DNA of 64,000 nt from Artemia franciscana. Its lineage: Eukaryota > Arthropoda > Branchiopoda > Anostraca > Artemiidae. Below the pieces are notes generated by a model, which saw nothing but the letters and a program-made list of their open reading frames with translations, did not search any database and was not told the origin of the DNA. The translations under genes were made by a program, and so were the position numbers. Shown here piece by piece: positions 43,056 through 55,270 of this stretch. The stretch lies in contig NC_088866.1 of assembly GCF_032884065.1 (NCBI RefSeq), forward strand, positions 46,100,653-46,164,652. The letters run 5' to 3'. Position 1 is the first letter of the stretch, and every line of letters begins with the position of its first letter.

Positions 43056-45085
43056 GACAACAGATAGGGGAATGCCCTACAGATATGTAGAGTACCACCA
43101 TAGTTGGCAGGGACCTTGTCCCTAGGAGTCCATAATAGAAACTGGGGTACCCTCGCCCAGGGGCATAAATACAGGTGGAGGAAGAAGAAGGTCCCTCAAA
43201 TTTACATTCAACAGGGCCCACTGGCGTGTCCACATGTCTCATGAGTTACAAACCTCCTCCCAGTAATGGCTTAAATTGCATAGTGTTGCAGAAAACCATC
43301 ATGGGAGGATCTTCTTTAGGACAAATGTGGCAGGATCCTCATCAACCGTAAGATCCTGATCTATGGACAATGGCCTCTGCAAAGGGCTGCCTTCACCTTT
43401 TTGGGGTACCTACAAGACTGGGTATCTTACGGTCAACTTTTCTCACTTGAGGAGTGGCGCCCCTCAAGGAAATTATAGCCTAGTAAACAAGATAACATTT
43501 GCACAGGATTCTGATTATTAGATATTTCTTCTGAGCTTAGTCTGATTTGATGGGCATTTTTAGGCCTGAAAAACCTCTTCCTAACTAATTTGTCTACTGT
43601 GGGTTTTCCACCCCATAGTAGCATAATATTTGTAGGCACAAATATATAATGAGTCAGAGGTATTAGGCTTGGGACTGTCTGCGCAGGATTTCGACTCATA
43701 TTGAAAGAAGAGCAGCACAAAGTGCTGAAAACCATGTTGTGACAAAGATGGGCCCAGGATTGCACAAAGCCTCCAACCAAACTGGAGGTCCCAGGGACTT
43801 CTTGCTGTCTGGTTCTAAGCCAGCTTAAGTGTTTTGGAGTAGAATTGAGAAGATATGTTGGTCCCTGTCCTGTACTGGTTCATTACTTTTCCTAAGGCTA
43901 AAATAATTTCAATGATTTAAAGAGCATGAAAATTGGAACTTGCAATGTTATGACGTTAAAAATGGCTATTGTATCAACATTTTGACTGACCAATTCAGAC
44001 AGTTTGAACTAGACTTATTAGAAGTTTCAGAAAATAATATCCCAAGGGTAGGAAGCATGAAATTATGTGATATGGAATTCTTTTACTCAGTCAGGAAGGA
44101 CGGGGTACATAAGCAGGGAGTAGGGCTAATGATGAATAAGGAAGCTGCTAAGTCTTGTTTAGACTGGTAAGGTATTCATAAAAGAATACTAATCGCTCAT
44201 TTTATGACTAAAAGTTCAGGGTATCAGTTATAGTAGTATATACCTTTGTTGAACCAACTGGCAGAGATACTAGTGACTCAGATGAATTTTACTTACAGTT
44301 ACAGGAGCAAATAGACAGGGTACCAGGTAGAAATATGGTGTTTTTGCTAGGAAATTTTAATTCCCTGGTTGGTAGAAACAGGGATAGATGGTATCCTAGC
44401 CTAGGAAAATTTGGTGTAGGAAAAGAAAACAGTAATGGCTATGATTTTTGCAATTTTGCAGGTATAACAGCCTAGTTATAACCAATATGGTGTTTGGTCA
44501 TAAAATCACCCATAAGTTGACATGGTATTCAAGTGATGGTAAGACAACAAATCTTATTGATTATGTTATTGCAAACCAAAGACTAGCAGGATCAATACAA
44601 GATACTATGGTATATAGGAGTGCTTTTATTGATGTTAAAAGTAAAGATCACAGTAGTGTCTAAGGTTAATTTAAAGCTGAAATTTCAGAAAGGTAGCTAC
44701 CTCCCAGGAAGCTATGATGTTGGTAGACTCCAGGATGAAAATTTGAGAGAAACTTTCCAGGAACAGTTGAATGCTAAACTTGAGAGTTTAAAATTTGATA
44801 ATGTGGAAGATAGATGGAATAATTTTAGAAAAACAGTTTGTGAAGTTGCTGATGGGGTCTTAGGGAAGAAAGTTAAGACTGCAGCTAGGATTATTAGTGA
44901 AAAAGCTTTATGTTTAATAGAGAGTAAAAGGAGTTTGTACAAGAATTATCTGAGTGATACATCATATGAAAACAAAAAGGAATGTAAAGAAAGTGGAGAA
45001 AGCATTAAAATATGAACTAAGAAGATGTAAAGTGGAGGCCATGGATAGAATTGCTATGGATCTGGAAGATGCATCCAGATCCTAG
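43056..45085 (+). pseudogene. RTE-type element: 5' UTR, endonuclease and linker
   Basis: About 870 GC-balanced bases of leader precede an ATG at 43927 that opens MKIGTCNVMTLK, the first motif of the APE endonuclease. Frames then include DLLEVSENNIPRVGSMKL, MNKEAAKSCLDW, LTWYSSDGKTTNLIDYVI (44520s) and the linker DENLRETFQEQLNAKLESL with LIESKRSLYKNYLSDTSYE (44.7-45.0 kb). Several stops and shifts break it. It is cut off at about 45085, before the RT domain. The 5'UTR is unusual to find, because most copies are 5'-truncated. Confidence 0.75.
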
Positions 45086-45269
45086 AAAAATTCTAGCACT
45101 CTCCTAGATGAAAGGCATGTCACTAGGCTGTAAAAATAGTCACATCCTTCTTTTTTATATTTTTTTAATGTTTTAATTACCATCTCAAAAGCAGAGCCAA
45201 ACAGATCCAAGACTGGACTATTTTGCTCCAAAGTGCAAATTAAGGTAAATATTTACTAAAGTAGTCCTG

Positions 45270-45570
45270 ATTCACGAACCAGAGGTCATTGGCTGAAGCT
45301 TATTAAGAAGCCTACCATATCCAGCACCTGCACTCAATTCTTTTCCTCTGGAATTGTCAATGGTTAGAATAAACTCTCTGAATACAGAGTTATTGCTGAA
45401 TCTGTTGACATTTTCAAACAAAGAATAGATGCCAAGTGGTCCACAAGACAATGTAAACTCAACTGAGGAGCTACCAATCGTCCAACTGCATCAGGTCACT
45501 AAACAACAATAAAAACAACTTCAAACATCAATTCTGGAGCTTCATAAGGATAAATCCTTATATTGCTCCA
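45270..45570 (+). mobile_element. CR1-like 3' fragment
   Basis: Second copy of the C-terminal segment at 41.70-41.96 kb (CAGAGTTATTGCTGAATCTG, CCAACTGCATCAGGTCACT), too broken to translate. Confidence 0.65.
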
Positions 45571-46290
45571 AACTACAATATACAATAGATGCACCTCAAA
45601 AATTCCAATAAAGAAGAAACATTGGCAACTAGTTTATGCTAAAATTGATGTAGAGCAATACTAAGTAGAAACACAACTTAAATAGCACAAGAATCATCAA
45701 CTTAACCATAGTGATTCATAACAGCCAAGTAAAGTTGAGTACACCAAAACTACTTATCAAACAAGACTAATTACTTATCTTAGCATTTCACAGGACACAA
45801 ATCAAATCAAAGCTAGCAGGATTACTACTTGAAACATTGTGAATTATTTGTCAGGTTAGTTACAAGAACACTTAAATAAAAATACAGCCTTCTAATCAAA
45901 AAAAAAAAATGCAAGATCATCCAGGATAATCTACATAATATGTAAATACACAATTTAATCATTTCAAAGATAACCTATACAAATCTGAAATTAAGCACAA
46001 AAAAGCAGAAAAGCAATGTAGAAAAGTAGAGAGACCTATAGATAAGTAATGAATGGCTTCCATTAGAGAGTACACAATAATTGTTGTTATTTGCCTAAGT
46101 GTTTTGGCAAGTACATGGCCAGATAAGTAGCCAACTCACTGTTATCTTTTTCATATTATATCTGGGGAAGTTCAACTTAGTGAGAAGATTCAAATAAGGG
46201 ATGATTGAATGCACTTGTGAAAACTACAAGGATCACTTCCATTAGATTGTTCCAAAATACAATTTAAATCAAAGGTTTGCTAGAATTTGT
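45571..46290. other. HYLS1 intron 1, no gene recognised
   Basis: AT-rich sequence between retrotransposon fragments. Confidence 0.5.
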
Positions 46291-49005
46291 ATACTCTAAC
46301 ACAGAATTTGTTTACTCAGGCAGGAAGGATGGGCCTGGGAAGGTAATAATAATAGAGTACTAATTTCTCATTTTATGACTAAAAAATTCAGGGTATCAGT
46401 TGTAGAAGTATACACCCCTGTTGAACCAACTGACAGAGATACTAGTGGCTCATATGAATTTTACTTACAGTTACAGGAGCAAATAGACAGGGTACCAGAT
46501 AGAAATATGGTGTTTGTACTAGGTGTTTTACTTTTAACACCCAGTTGGTAGAAATAGGGATAGATGGTTTCCTAGCCTAGGTGAATTTAGTGTAGGAAAC
46601 GAAAACAGTAATGGCTACAGACTTTTGCAATTTTGTAGGTAAAACAACCTAGTTATAACCAATACAGTGTTTGGTCATAAAATGGCCCATAAGTTGACAT
46701 GGTAGTCACATAATGGTAAAACAGCAAACCTTATTGATTATGTTATGGTAAACCAAAGACTAGCAGGATCAATACAAGATACTAGGGTACATAGGAGTGC
46801 TGTTTTTGATGTTAAAAGTAAAGATCATAGTAGTGTCTAAGGTTAATTTAAAGCTGACATTTTGGAAGGGTAACTACCTCCCAGAAAGTTATGATGCTGG
46901 TAGACTCCAGGATGAAAATTTGAAAGAAGCCTTCCAGGAACAGTTGTATACCAAACTTGAGAGTTTAAAATTTGACAATGTGGAAGATGGAAGGAATTAT
47001 TTTATAAAAACAATTTTTGAACTTTCTGATAGTGTCTTAGGGAAGACTGTTAAGACTACAATTAGGAATATTAGTAAAAAAAAAAACTTTATGTTTAACA
47101 GAGAGTAGAAGGGGTTTGTACAAAAATTATCTGAGTGATAGATCATATGAAAACAAAAGGAATGTAAAGAAAGTAGAAAAAGCATTGAAATATGAGCTAA
47201 GGAGACGTGAAGTGGAGGCCATGGATAAAATTGCCAAAGATCTAGAAGATGCAGCTAGACAGCATAATAGTAAAATATAATACTGGCATGTTAATAAATT
47301 GAGAGGAAGTGGTCAATCTAAACTAGTCCTGATTAAAGATAGGAATAGGGCCACAATTAGTGATAAGGAAAGAGTTACAGAGAGATGGACAGAACATTTT
47401 GAGAAAATGCCAAACCAAGATATAGTTGCAGGAAATGATTTAGATGAAAATGCAAAAGTTTGTGATACCTTGGATGTGAAGGAAGATTTGTTTTGTGAGG
47501 AAGAATTAGCAACAGTACTAAAAGGATTAAAAAATAATGAAGCTCAAAGTGCTACTAGTGTGATAAATGAGTTTCTTCAACATGGTGGCTCTGAGGTTAG
47601 AAATAAGCTACTGAGAATTATGAATATGATTTTTGAAAAAGGGGAAGTACCCAATGATTTTAGGGAAACCTTAATTAAACCACTGTATAAGAAAGGTGAC
47701 AACAGTGAGTATTGTAATTCTTGAGGCATTAGTCTGGTACCTAAAGGTAGCAAATTACTTATTAATATGATACTTTTTAGACTGAGAGATGCTGCAGACA
47801 AAGTTTTAAGAGCAGTTTTAGAAAAAGTAGAGGATGAGTTGACCAGGTTTTCACTCTTAGGCTAATAATTGAGAAGTCCTTTAGTTGTCAAACACCTTTG
47901 ATCCTCAGTTTTATCAATTATGATCAAGCATTTGATTCTGTTGATAGCAAAGCTTTAGCAAAGATCTTATCCTTATATGGTATACCAGACAAATACATTA
48001 AAGTGATTTGTGTTATGTATGAGAATAATACTGCTGGAGTTAAGGTAGGAAATGAGGTTGCCAATTGGTTTTGTATTAAATCAGGATTTATATGGATCAT
48101 TTTGACAGACTTCATGTTAAGGAGCATAGGAAAGGCAATTGGAGACATAGGAATCCAACAGGGAGGAAAAACTCTCCTGAATATAGGTTATACTGATGAT
48201 TTAGGCTTATTAGATGAAAGTGAGCAAAATGAATGAATTTGTAGAGGTTTTGTGAGTTTGGGGTGCTAGAATAGGTTTGAAAATTAATGTTAAGAAGACT
48301 AAGTCACTAAAGCTAGGAATAAGCAAACATGAAAAAGTGACATTGGGTAACAAAAATATTGATCAGGTAGGCAGCTACACTTACCTTGGTAGTATTATTA
48401 GCAAAGATGGTGGGAGCAGTGAAGATGTTAAGAGTAGAATGGCTAAGGCTCAGGGTGCTTTTTCATAGTTAAAAGAAGTTTGAAGAATAGAAAGATAAGT
48501 TTGTAAACCAAGTTTAGAATATTGGAAGCTAGAGTGATGAAAGTGGTAAAATATGGATCTGAAGCATAGGTGCTCCAAAAGGAAAACAAAAATTTACTAG
48601 ATCTTTTCCAAAAAATTGCCTAGAGATTGTTCTGGGTACCTGGCTGACTGACTGTATTTCAAACAGTAGCATAGATTGTACAAAAAATGTGGTTCAATCC
48701 TGCTTTTGAAGGCTATAATGAAACAAAGGTTGAGATGGATAGGCCATATTCTTCAGATGAAGGATGACCAATAACCAACGATTGTCCTTTATGGCCAACC
48801 TGATTGAAGATTGTCTGGGGCTAGGTACATGAAAAGCAGGTTGTCGTTGTCAGGGATAGGAGGATGTCATAAATAAAGATCTAAAGGAAATAGGAACTTC
48901 CTGGCAGGGTTTAAAGAGGGAGGTCTTGAATATATTAGGCTGGAGGAGGAGCGTGCGTAGCTGTATTGGCCTCAGGCGGCTCTGTGCTGCAGTGAATTAT
49001 TAGTA
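46291..49005 (+). pseudogene. RTE-type element, 5'-truncated, endonuclease to 3' end
   Basis: Begins inside the endonuclease and runs to the conserved 3' end (GGAGCGTGCGTAGCTGTATTGGCC). Open pieces: 47299-47724 (ELATVLKGLKNNEAQSATS, GEVPNDFRETLIKPLYKKGD), 47898-48236 (SFINYDQAFDSVDSKALAK, then YTDDLGLLDES with the catalytic DD intact) and 48277-48468 (KKTKSLKLGISKHEKVTLG, YTYLGSIISKDGGSSEDV). The GVKQGCVLSP motif between the first two RT blocks is missing: NWFCIKSGF runs straight into IWIILTDF, a deletion. It ends about 100 bases from the donor of HYLS1 exon 1. Confidence 0.8.
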
Positions 49006-49102
49006 ATAGGCCTAGCCTAGTTGTTTGCTTCACTAGCCTAGGATATAATTATGAGCCACTGTGTAGACAGGCTAGATAAATATTAAAGCTAAATAAACTA
49101 AC

Positions 49103-49190
49103 CTTCAATGAAAATTGCAAGCTCTTCATCTGTGATAGAATAGCCTCTTTTACTAAGAATATCTTTTACTTCATCTTTCAAACCATCCAT
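49103..49190 (-). CDS. HYLS1: HYLS1, exon 1 (start codon)
   Basis: The ATG at 49190 opens MDGLKDEVKDILSKRGYSI and TDEELAIFIE, ending at the donor GAAG/GTTAGT one base into a codon, which exon 2 completes. The segment fits the short conserved N-terminal helix of invertebrate HYLS1 proteins (pattern ExVxxxLxxxGYxxxxxxLxxFxxDLxxL). No in-frame ATG was seen just upstream. The intron that follows is 10.9 kb and holds foldback copy D, CR1-like fragments and two RTE copies. The identification as HYLS1 rests mainly on exon 5; the link to this exon rests on matching phases and on the N-terminal pattern. Confidence 0.7.
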
Positions 49191-49600
49191 GTTTCATTTA
49201 TTTGAAACTTTTGCTTTTAATATTGCATTCTGTTAGATCAGCGTTAAAACATAGAGTACGCTAAAATCCAATTGTCATATTTGATTATTAACAACAGATG
49301 ACATAATATATGCTTAACCAGAAGTAAACATTGATCGGTGATATTAGCCTCTTTTGCGTATTATAAGCATTCTAGGGACTAAATTGCTTTTATTTCCTTT
49401 TTTAGGCTGAATGTAATAAGGAGTTTGGCAACAAACCCACGAACTATAACTTATTTCAGTGTGCTACGGGTGTCTACTGAGAAGAATATTTGACCTTTAC
49501 TCATAGAGATATATTATGTAGGTCGCAGGGCCAGATCGACTAGGTACGGGGCCCAATACATCAGCCATTCATCAATATACTTAGCCAGATTCCTTAATTT
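49191..49600. other. Upstream region of HYLS1
   Basis: Promoter and 5' UTR should lie here (minus strand). No TATA box or initiator stands out. Confidence 0.4.
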
Positions 49601-49619
49601 CGTTTTAACTCGTTACCCT

Positions 49620-50640
49620 ACAATTCCTTCCGCCCACTTTTGGGCGGACTTTCCTCTACACTTTTCCACGTCTCTACAATACCCCTCACGTCGAAATCAT
49701 TCGTTTGTTTAATCCTTTCTAATTTTTCACTAGTGAGACCTTGAATATTCCAATGACCAAACAAAAAACGTTCAAATTGTTTCCCATGTCCCATGAGTTC
49801 TATTTGTCACCGCTTTTTTTATCATTCGCACTTCTTACTATTTTACCTGGCTCTTTTTTTTACATTACTATTGAGCCTTAGATTTCTTTTACTCGATTTT
49901 TGATTGTCGTTATCTTCACCCTCTCTCTTAAAAGCTCATCCAAATTCTGACAAAACAGTCTCTTGAAAAGGATATTTATCTTGTGGCTCTGATTGAGACC
50001 TGAAACTGATTGTATTTCCCTGCGAGTTTGGGAGCTCGTTCCTTCCACTGGATTTTTTGCCGCTTCAACTTAAGTAGGTCGACTATATATCGGTACATTG
50101 CCAGTTTCTCTATCGTACTCGTAAGTGGTTTCATTAAATATTAATTTCATTCCTTTCCGCTTAGATTTCAGGTTCTTGGTGTGTGCCTCTTGATGCATAT
50201 GTTTTAATTTGTTTCTCTTGTTCTTTAGGTGAATAATCCAGAGTCACAAACACTCGTTCCTATCCAAAAACTTATTCATTATGCAGAACAATGTCCCTTT
50301 GATAAGTATTTGAAAACAAAATAAGTATAGGACGTGGTCCCGATTTTGATAGCAATCTGAAAGTATCCTGTAAATAATTAGACTGTGGGAGTTTTAGAGT
50401 TTTAAGAAAACTCTGCCTTTGAGCTTTCTTCTCGGGAATTCATATACGGGAGTCCTGGAGTGCACTTAGTTTTTCTGGGTTTTAAACTCTAGTTTTTACG
50501 GCAGATATTTCCAATTTTATTACTTTGATTTCAACACTTAGTTCATTTGACCAATGTTGTATTGCCCCGCTTACTGAACTCTGAGACTCTTGCAGGCTAT
50601 TCAGCTTCGAACCTACCGCTTGTAACTTTTCCGATAATGC
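49620..50640 (-). pseudogene. Decayed non-LTR retrotransposon, ORF1 and endonuclease start
   Basis: Read on the minus strand from about 50640: a coiled-coil-like ORF1 piece (SEKLQAVGSKLNSLQESQS), an RRM-like piece (LLSKSGPRPILILFSN, QRDIVLHN), a C-terminal piece (DYSPKEQEKQIKTYASR) and then GHWNIQGLTSEKLERI with DFDVRGIVETWK, the opening of an APE-type endonuclease (about 49700-49800). Many stops. The order ORF1 then ORF2 is as in active elements; everything after the first endonuclease motif is missing. Confidence 0.6.
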
Positions 50641-51626
50641 TTGAATCAGTACTAAAAATAACTTCCGTCATCTCGTTGCCTAATAAATAAGAAAAATTGA
50701 AACTTACTAGCAAGAGGGGTATATATGTGACCCGCCAGTTTCCTACAACGCCTTTTTGTTTTGTACGTTTACTGTTTTGCAGGTGGAATAAATGTCCGAA
50801 TAGCTATAAATCACACTTTTTTGCGCACTTCTTTTGATTAAAAATATTTTAGTCTTTTGTCGCCTACGGCGAGCTTATCACTTCCACAAATCTAATGAAA
50901 TTTACTTTTTTGTTAATATATATATATATATATATGTAAGTAATTACGCGCCATTGTAGTTGTGTCCCTGTGTCCCACCTGTGAATATAGATTAAAGAGA
51001 AAAGATTTCTCTTTTTGTTATAGATATATATATGTTTTATATATATGTTATAATATACACAAATCATCAAGGATTAGTCAGCAAGTAAGGATTGAGGTTG
51101 ATTATACAGTAATAACAATAAGGCTTAGAAACCCTGATTAATCAGTGTGATATGTCTATTTAGAGTGATTTTAGATACTAGGTTCGGTTTTCAACCAAAA
51201 CCATCAATCTGATTGTTGGTAATTCAATATTGTTGCTTTCAAACGTGAAGCAGGACTGTCCAGAGTCAGAATTAGCTGTAGTCGAAAACGCATCTACGTT
51301 AAAGACTGCCGGTAGATTATGGAAAGAAGAAGCAGAAGCTGGTTTTAGCCATCCACTTTTGTTTAATGCATAGATTTATAAAAAATAAAATGCAGTAAGA
51401 GGTACTATGGACTGTCTTTATAAATCGGCTAGCATAGATGAGTTTGGTAGATAGGCCTAAAACCTCTTGGGGTGGAATGAATGCAGAAAATAAGCTCCAT
51501 AACGTTGTTTCAAAGTATGTGCTTTCATACTCTCCTTTCACCCAGTATAGACCTTATTTACCTTAAATTTACTTTAAATCACATTGTCCAGAAAAATAAC
51601 AATTAAATCCTGTAGAATTCCTGGTT
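50641..51626. other. No gene recognised
   Basis: AT-rich with short (TA)n runs at about 50917-50936 and 51025-51033. Confidence 0.5.
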
Positions 51627-51629
51627 AGT

Positions 51630-51800
51630 GATGATGATGGTTGGACGTCTCAATACCCACTCAGTTTGCCACAGCTTTGATGACCATTCTCTATCAGTGT
51701 TTTTTTTTTTTAACCTACTGGGGGTAGTGACTGCTTCTTCAGTGAGCAAATTCCACAAACTCACTATTCTGTTAATGAAGAAGTTATTGCATAGTTATAG
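51630..51800 (-). mobile_element. CR1-like C-terminal fragment
   Basis: Minus-strand reading NNFFINRIVSLWNLLTEEAV fits the FxNRxxxxWNxLPxxxV motif at the end of CR1-like reverse transcriptase proteins; compare YFLTNCVANLWNKLLPDTIA at 53.3 kb. Confidence 0.55.
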
Positions 51801-52289
51801 CCATAGTATTAGTTATAATAGTTATAATAGTAACTCTAATAGTTAGTAATAGTTATAACAACTGATTAATTTTATTGTAAGCTAGCCTATAGGCCTATGA
51901 GGCATTTTGCTATCCTAGGAAATAGTTGAGCCAAGTAGGCTAAACAAGACTCAGAATAATTTCAGAGCCCAAACTATGCTCTGAACATGAATTATCTTTA
52001 GACTCCTTATTGTAGGCTCTAACCAAATATCATGATTGCTTTTCTGACAAGGCATCCCTCCCCTCCCTGAGGGTCGCATATGGGTAAACTTTGAGCAGCT
52101 CATGTAATTGACCAATGAATAAAGTAAACTTACTACTTTATGCCATTTTTTATGTTCTTTTAAATATAATAATTGCCTTTCTTGCATGTTCAATTTCTAG
52201 TCCTTTTAGTACATTTGAAATTAATAATTTTGGTAAATTTATAGCAAACAGTATTACTTGCTTTTGCATAAAGTGAATATACCACTTGA

Positions 52290-53070
52290 TGCCTTTTTTT
52301 TATCAAATATAATAATTGCTTCTATTAGAAATTCAGATTTAAGCACATTTTGACCTCTTAAAAATGACCTAAATATGGGGTATACAAAAGGCCAAGAAAA
52401 TTGGTCTCAAACTTAATGTTTCATTATAAATCAATTTTTTTTAATATCATATAATCCACAAGCACTAATTTTCCAATACTAATTTGGATAAATTAATTTC
52501 TCCAATGTTATGATATTTATTTCTTCCTTAACATCAAATTTTAAATAAAAGCATGCATTTTTGGTTGAAAATATGGAAGCCAGCTATTGCAAACAGCAGT
52601 TATACTGTTAGCTATAAATTTAACTATATTAAATACAGCAATGGTTAGTTTACATATTCAATATATGCTATGCTTTACCCCCACCCCCCTGATGTGCAAA
52701 TTTTTAGCCCAAATTTGTTTCTAAACTATTACAGATTTGCAATTTCAAATATCCTGTTATTTTGTAAAAAACAACCAAAAACACATTCTTTAATTGAAAT
52801 TTTGGTGACAAGGAAGAAGAAAACACCATAACCTTGATAAAATTTATTTATCCAATTTAATTGTGGAAAATCAGTGCTTGTGTATAATATAACATTAAAA
52901 AGATGGATTTGTAATGAAACAGTAAGTTTGAGTCCAATGTTATAAAGTTTGAGATCAATGTTTTAAGCCTTTTTATATCCAATATTTAGGTAATTTTTAA
53001 GAGGTCAAAAAGTGCTTAAATCTGAATTTCCAGTAGAAGTGATTATTATATTTGTAAAGAGCATAAAAAA
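52290..53070. repeat. Large imperfect inverted repeat, arms about 280 bp
   Basis: The left arm (about 52290-52580) contains AATTCAGATTTAAGCACATT and TTGACCTCTTAAAAATGACC; their reverse complements lie at about 53010-53030 and 52985-53007. The match can be followed inward (TGTTTCATTATAAATCAAT against ATGGATTTGTAATGAAACA) to about 52780. The centre is near 52682. No coding content; foldback or MITE-like. Confidence 0.8.
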
Positions 53071-53079
53071 ATGTGTCAA

Positions 53080-53502
53080 TACCTTAAATTGCAGCTTGGA
53101 GCAATATAAGGATTTTTCCTTGTAGAAACTCCAGAGTTGATAACACATGACACATAGTTGAATACATACACTTGAATAGTGGTATGATGTTGCTGATTTG
53201 AGTGCTTCCCAGTTATACTTCCATTCTTTTTTTGACCATTCATTGTCAAGATGGTTCTTAAATCTGTCTGTGGTTTGGGTAGCAATGGTATCTGGCAGTA
53301 ATTTGTTCCAGAGGTTGGCAACACAGTTGGTAAGGAAATAAGTGGCGTGTTGCCACTTTGAGGAGAAATGCCTGGATAACTTCAAGTTATGTCCCCTTGT
53401 ACAAGAATCCTGAGACGCCAGAGGAAGAAGACCAGGAACTGCCTTTGAATTAATAAGTTTTTGAACCAGAATGGCATCACCCCATCTTCTTCTATAAACC
53501 AA
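53080..53502 (-). pseudogene. CR1-like reverse transcriptase C-terminal fragment
   Basis: A minus-strand frame of 140 or so codons: RRRWGDAILVQKLINSKAVP, QDSCTRGHNLKLSRHFSS, YFLTNCVANLWNKLLPDTIA and DRFKNHLDNEW. This is the characteristic end of CR1-type ORF2 proteins (RRRxGDxIxxYKxxxG, then RGHxxKL, FxxRVxxxWNxLP, FKxxLDxxW). The catalytic RT region is absent. It lies between the two inverted-repeat structures and its tail runs into the right arm of the first. Confidence 0.75.
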
Positions 53503-53599
53503 AGTTGGGAGTTTCAGCTTGCATAGCGTTGTAGTGGTATATTCACTTTATATAAAAGCCAGTAATACTGTTTGCTATAATTTTACCATAATTTCATTC

Positions 53600-55270
53600 T
53601 ATAATATTTGAATATAAAAATTGGTTAAAACATTTGTTTCAAATCTGCTATTTTATTACAAATCCATTTTGTGAAAATTATATGATCCCATTTTGTGAAA
53701 GTTGTGTACTTCATAAACATCAATTTGTCAAGATTAAGTTGAATAAAAAAAGATAAAAAAAAATCTGCCAAGTTTTCTTATTATTCTGTTTTGCCACTTA
53801 AAAATATGGTAATTGTTTAGTTTTGTCAAAAGCTGTCTAAACTGGAAACTATGCTGCAAATCAGTTTCCATATTACTGATTTGTTTTCTTATTATTCTAT
53901 TTCACCACTTAAAAATATGGTAATTGTTTAGTTTTGTCAAAAGCTGTCTAAACTGGAAACTATGCTGCAAATAATTATTTTTAAGTTTCACCACTTAAAA
54001 ATATGGTAATTGTTTAGTTTTGTCAAAAGCTGTCTAAACTGGAAACTATGCTGCAAATAATTATTTTTAAGTTTCACCACTTAAAAATATGGTAATTGTT
54101 TAGTTTTGTCAAAAGCTGTCTAAACTGGAAACTATGCTGCAAATAATTATTTTTAAGTTTCACCACTTAAAAATATGGTAATTGTTTAGTTTTGTCAAAA
54201 GCTGTCTAAACTGGAAACTATGCTGCAAATCAGCATAGTTTCCATATTATAGCACTTAGAAATGCTAATTCTAGAAGCACATCCATTTCTGGTTGACCCT
54301 CCTCCTCCATAGGGCAAACTAAAATGCACAAGGTGGGCAGGGTTTTGAAGCCAAGGGAAAAGTTAGGGTTATACAATATGAATGAAATTATATTTTAAAT
54401 ACTAATTCTATTCATTGTTGGTAATTTCTGTATAGTAGGAAGTCAAAAGATAATTAAAAAACTCACACTTCCATTAATGCCAATATCCAAGATGGTTCAC
54501 TTTCAAGTTTAAATTAGCCAGCTGTTTCTGAATGATTGCAATATCAGTTGTAGTGAATGTGACAAAATCTGAACTGGCAAATCAGAGTGATTAGTTAAAT
54601 ATTACAAAAGACAGACAGTGCAACATTCAATTTCGCTCACAGGTAACATTGCATATAGAACAAAGCATAATAGTCCATGAGCCCCACAGGCAGCAGGGCA
54701 AGGTCTGATTGGTTAAGCCTTGTTTTTCATGGTTATGATTTTTCATCATTGAACCCTATTTTCTGAAGAAATTGCAGTTAGTCAAGGGCAAGCTTCTGTG
54801 GTGTTAAAAGTTTGAAGGAAGAATATTTTAGTTTTTTTATGATTTTTTTTTTTGAATTACTGCCAACCCCTTCATTTCCCTTGGGTTCAAAACCCTGCCC
54901 ACTTTATGCATTTTTACTTTTGTTGAAGGGGGATTATAGAAAACTAAAAAATTGACATGCTTCCATAATAATGAAAAAGAAACAATATGCAATCATGAGA
55001 ATCTTGCTGTATGCAGTAATACACTTTTTCAACAGCTTGTGATTAAACTAAAGCTTTACAAAAAATACTGTTTCACCTATATGTAAAAAAAATATCAAAA
55101 CAGACAGAAGGAAGATGGTGAATGAAAAAATGGAGAAATTCTCTGAATTTGTTATATTCAACTTAATCTTGACAAATCAATGCTTGTCTAAACAAAATGG
55201 ATTTATAATGAAATATTAATTTGAAACAAATCTTTGACCTATTTTTATGTTAAAAAATATAAAAAAAAAT
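53600..55270. repeat. Second long inverted-repeat pair, related to 52.3-53.1 kb
   Basis: The left arm about 53625-53750 (ATTTGTTTCAAATCTGCTAT, ATCAATTTGTCAAGATTAAG) is matched in reverse at about 55155-55260 (CTTAATCTTGACAAATCAAT, TTTGAAACAAATCTTTGACC). Parts such as TGAAATATTAATTTGAAAC and the AGAGGCTTAAAACTGAATT segment at 55270-55320 are also diverged copies of the arms at 52.3 and 53.0 kb, so one family made both. The interior holds the 86-bp array and otherwise no gene. Confidence 0.65.
53770..54243. repeat. 86-bp tandem repeat, five units, ending in a hairpin
   Basis: CCACTTAAAAATATGGTAAT recurs at about 53795, 53905, 53991, 54077 and 54163; the last intervals are exactly 86 and these units are identical. 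The array closes with GGAAACTATGCTG (54213-54225) and its exact inverse (54231-54243) around a 5-base loop. Confidence 0.95.
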
